Assembly: GCA_910579725.1 (NCBI GenBank) | Contig: CAJTUD010000005.1 | Location: forward strand, 1-64,000 | Direction: 5' to 3' | Length of the DNA: 64,000 nt | From: an uncultured Oscillospiraceae bacterium | GTDB lineage: Bacteria; Bacillota; Clostridia; Oscillospirales; Oscillospiraceae | Shown: positions 61,834 to 64,000 of the stretch, piece after piece | Numbering within the stretch: the stretch's first letter is position 1 | Layout of the letters: every line of letters begins with the position of its first letter | Notes under the pieces: model-generated | Database searches by the model: none | Seen by the model: the letters and a program-made list of their open reading frames with translations, nothing else | Told to the model about the DNA's origin: nothing | Program-made: the position numbers and the translations under genes

Positions 61834-63168
61834 ATGGGAGAAATAAAATTTAGTCCAATGGTGGTCGATGCCATCGGGGAGGCCATGAATATCAGCCTCG
61901 GCTCCTCCGCTACGGCAGTTTCCAATATGCTGGACCACCGCGTGGACATTACAACCCCCACGGTTCAGGTGATCAACGCGGAGGATTTTTCTCTTGGCCG
62001 GATCGAGCCGGCCATCGGCGTGGAGATCAAATATGTCTGCGGCCTGGAAGGCAGCAACATTATGATGCTCAAGCGCAGCGACGTAAAGGCCATTGTGGAC
62101 ATCCTGCTGGGTACGGAGACCCCCGATGAGGAATTCCAGCTGGACGAGCTGAGCATCAGCGTGGTCTGCGAGGTCATGAACCAGATGATGGGCGCGGCCT
62201 CTACGGCCCTCAGCGATCTGCTGGGACGGATGGTGAACATCTCCACCCCTGAATCCTTTGAATTAGAGGATTTGGATAAGGTGCGGGAAGAGCACTTCCC
62301 GGTTCAGACGGGGCCCATCGTGGTGGTCAGTTTCCGGCTGAGCATTGAGGGCGTCGTGGAAAGCGAGTTCATGAACGTCATGAGCGTGGATCTGGCCCGG
62401 GAGCTGGTTTCCGGCATGGGGCTGGATGTTGACGGAGAAATGGGCGGAGCATCCGCTCCGGCGCCTGCTCCCGCTCCCGCACCGGAACCCGCGGCCTCCT
62501 CCGGCGGCACTATGACCCAGGAGGAGATTGAGAGGATGATGGCCGGCGGCGTGGGGAGCGCACCGGAACCTGCCTCCTCCTCCGGCGGCACCATGACCCA
62601 GGAGGAAATTGAGAGGATGATGGCCGGAGGGATGGAAGCTGCGGCTCCCGCTCCGGCAGCGCCCGCGCCTGCGCCAGCCCAGGGGAACGGACAGCAGCCG
62701 GGCGGATATCCGCCGCCCTATCCAGCCTATCCCCCCCAGGCGCCTGCCGGACAAGGCGGGTATCCCTATCCCCCTTATCCGCCCTACTATATGTATCCGC
62801 CGCAGCCCCAGCAGCCTGCCCAGCCGCCGGAGCCCAAGGTCATCAGCACCCAGAAGCCCAAGATGGAGCCCCTCAGCGCCGACGCCCGTCTCAGTCAGGA
62901 GCAGAAAGAGAATCTGGATCTGATTATGGGGGTATCTCTGGAGGTCGCGGTGGAGATCGGCCGTACCAGACGGAAGATTCAGGACATCATTGCCTTCTCC
63001 AAGGGGTCGCTGGTTGTGCTGGATAAACTGGCCGGAGAGCCGGTGGACCTGCTGGTCAACGGCCAGTGCATCGCCCGGGGCGACGTGGTGGTCATCGACG
63101 ACAATTTTGGCATCCGCATCACCGAGATTCTGCAAAAGCCTGATATTAATGAACTGACAAAATTCTGA
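61834..63168 (+). CDS. fliY: CheC-like/FliN-like switch phosphatase FliY
   Basis: The 444-residue protein has two CheC-type phosphatase sites, DAIGEAMNISLG (E16, N19) and SVVCEVMNQMMG, and a C-terminal FliN/SpoA domain. The 18-residue SSGGTMTQEEIERMMAGG occurs twice in the linker (222-239 and 249-266), followed by a Pro/Tyr-rich PYPAYPPQ...PPYYMYPP stretch. The usual N-terminal CheY-P motif of Bacillus FliY is missing. Confidence 0.95.
   Translation: MGEIKFSPMVVDAIGEAMNISLGSSATAVSNMLDHRVDITTPTVQVINAEDFSLGRIEPAIGVEIKYVCGLEGSNIMMLKRSDVKAIVDILLGTETPDEEFQLDELSISVVCEVMNQMMGAASTALSDLLGRMVNISTPESFELEDLDKVREEHFPVQTGPIVVVSFRLSIEGVVESEFMNVMSVDLARELVSGMGLDVDGEMGGASAPAPAPAPAPEPAASSGGTMTQEEIERMMAGGVGSAPEPASSSGGTMTQEEIERMMAGGMEAAAPAPAAPAPAPAQGNGQQPGGYPPPYPAYPPQAPAGQGGYPYPPYPPYYMYPPQPQQPAQPPEPKVISTQKPKMEPLSADARLSQEQKENLDLIMGVSLEVAVEIGRTRRKIQDIIAFSKGSLVVLDKLAGEPVDLLVNGQCIARGDVVVIDDNFGIRITEILQKPDINELTKF
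62497..62631 (+). repeat. Two identical 18-aa motif copies in fliY linker
   Basis: Copies at 62497-62550 and 62578-62631 encode the same 18 residues, and differ only at third codon positions. Confidence 0.92.
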
Positions 63169-63239
63169 TGAAATTTGGCAGTATGACATAAATCCTACGA
63201 TCAATACTAACTAATAATGTAAAGGAAAAGGTGTATAGT

Positions 63240-63605
63240 ATGGCTAAGATTCTTTTGGTTGACGACGCTGCGTTCATGCGCAAGGTAGTCAAGGACGGCC
63301 TGAGCAAGGCGGGTTACACGGATCTTCACGAGGCTGTGGACGGTGCGGACGCTGTGGAGAAGTTCAACGCTCTCAAGCCGGATCTGGTTCTGATGGACAT
63401 CACCATGCCCAACATGGATGGTCTGGAGGCTCTGAAGGCCATCCGCGCCGCCGACGGCAATGCCAATGTGGTTATGTGCTCCGCCATGGGACAGGAGACA
63501 ATGGTCATCGACGCCATCCGTTCCGGCGCCAAGGACTTCATCGTCAAGCCCTTCAAGATTGAGCGCGTACTCAAGACCGTTACCTCCATCGTAGGCGAGC
63601 CCTGA
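63240..63605 (+). CDS. cheY: Chemotaxis response regulator CheY
   Basis: The 121-residue receiver has the acidic pair DD (KILLVDDAAF), phosphoacceptor Asp in LVLMDITMPNMDG and Lys in IVKPFKIE. It binds FliM and FliY to set rotation. Start at 63240 with AAGG upstream. Confidence 0.95.
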   Translation: MAKILLVDDAAFMRKVVKDGLSKAGYTDLHEAVDGADAVEKFNALKPDLVLMDITMPNMDGLEALKAIRAADGNANVVMCSAMGQETMVIDAIRSGAKDFIVKPFKIERVLKTVTSIVGEP

Positions 63606-63967
63606 TGCCTTGGGACTTGCTCTCCCTGCTGGGCATTCTGCTGGTTCTGCTGCTGGTTCTGGGGGCCTGCTGGCTGTTTACCCGCTGGGCGGGGACGGGC
63701 CTGTCCGGGCATCTGGGAATTCCGGCGGCAGGACGGCAGATGAAGATTCTGGAACGGCTGCCGGTGGGGAGAGATCAGGCCCTGCTGGCGGTGCAGCTGG
63801 GCGGGCGGTATTTTTTAGTTGGCAGTTCTCCCTCCGGATTCTCCCTGCTGTGTGAACTGACAGAGGAGGAGGGGGCCCTATGGGCTGTTCCCCCCTCCGG
63901 TACTACAGCAGGGGGAAACGCTCTGAATTTCCGGGAAATCATGGGGAAGTTCCGAGAGAAGAAATGA
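63605..63967 (+). CDS. fliO: Flagellar export protein FliO (FliZ)
   Basis: The 120-residue protein has one N-terminal membrane segment and a small cytoplasmic domain (LPVGRDQALLAVQLGGRYFLVGSS), matching FliO/FliZ. It overlaps cheY by 1 nt. Confidence 0.9.
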   Translation: MPWDLLSLLGILLVLLLVLGACWLFTRWAGTGLSGHLGIPAAGRQMKILERLPVGRDQALLAVQLGGRYFLVGSSPSGFSLLCELTEEEGALWAVPPSGTTAGGNALNFREIMGKFREKK

Positions 63968-63985
63968 GAGGAGGCGGGAGAATAC

Positions 63986-64000
63986 ATGCCCACTGACGCG
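63986..64000 (+). CDS. fliP: Probable fliP, 5' end only
   Basis: An ATG after AGAGGAGGCGGGAG opens a frame cut by the window edge after 5 codons. Gene order (fliO-fliP-fliQ-fliR) predicts FliP; the residues visible are too few to confirm it. Confidence 0.45.

Overview
The window looks like a chromosomal segment of a motile, low-oxygen-adapted, GC-rich Firmicute of the Oscillospiraceae/Clostridia type. The clues are the sporulation pair yqfC-yqfD followed by phoH and ybeY, the era-yqzL-recO group, PerR with a reversed rubrerythrin, a two-cluster ferredoxin, HPr with His15 and Ser46, near-consensus sigma-A promoters with 17-bp spacers, and a Gram-positive fla/che operon with fliY. No rRNA, CRISPR array, intact prophage or complete insertion sequence was seen.

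Layout. 0.1-4.9 kb: an MBL-fold hydrolase, then a minus-strand group (metallopeptidase-like protein, inositol monophosphatase, lspA, rluD-type synthase) and a 53-residue protein. 5.0-6.4 kb: a peroxide/oxygen defence operon (PerR, rubrerythrin, desulforedoxin-like protein). 6.4-7.7 kb: an AT-rich islet with a frameshifted membrane protein gene and a ribbon-helix-helix protein, beside two self-contained tRNA-Ser units. 8.6-10.6 kb: a GntR/YtrA-regulated ABC transporter. 10.8-20.2 kb: the yqfC-yqfD-phoH-ybeY...era...yqzL-recO core block, with extra genes inserted (lipoprotein, P-loop kinase, three GNATs, methyltransferase). 20.2-28.7 kb: mutS2, ptsH, an AT-richer hydrolase, uvrC, a palindromic 162-bp element, a putative leader peptide before a Mef-like MFS pump, and a FabG-like reductase. 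28.8-39.9 kb: a 25-codon mini-gene, GH36 alpha-galactosidase, TetR with a CPBP protease, AbrB, RHH protein, ferredoxin, clpC, a large unknown membrane protein, a gluzincin and a PilZ protein.

40-64 kb is a flagellar region in two blocks: flgM-flgN-flgK-flgL-yviE-fliW-csrA, then flgB-flgC-fliE-fliF-fliG-fliH-fliI-fliJ-(unknown)-fliK-flgD-TIGR02530-flgE-flbD-motA-motB-fliM-fliY-cheY-fliO and the first codons of probable fliP. It encodes rod, hook, hook-filament junction, MS and C rings, export ATPase, stator and switch, plus post-transcriptional control (FliW/CsrA) and the FlgM checkpoint. Flagellin is not next to csrA, and fliL is missing from its usual slot between motB and fliM.

The most unusual points are tandem-repeat insertions in FlgK and FlgL, two identical 18-residue EIDAL-like motifs in the FliY linker, a leader peptide/attenuator candidate before the MFS gene, a duplicated era 3' end resembling an attachment-site scar, the 162-bp palindromic element after uvrC, the isolated 25-codon gene with its own promoter and terminator, and a 10-bp tandem duplication that breaks the gene near 7.3 kb.
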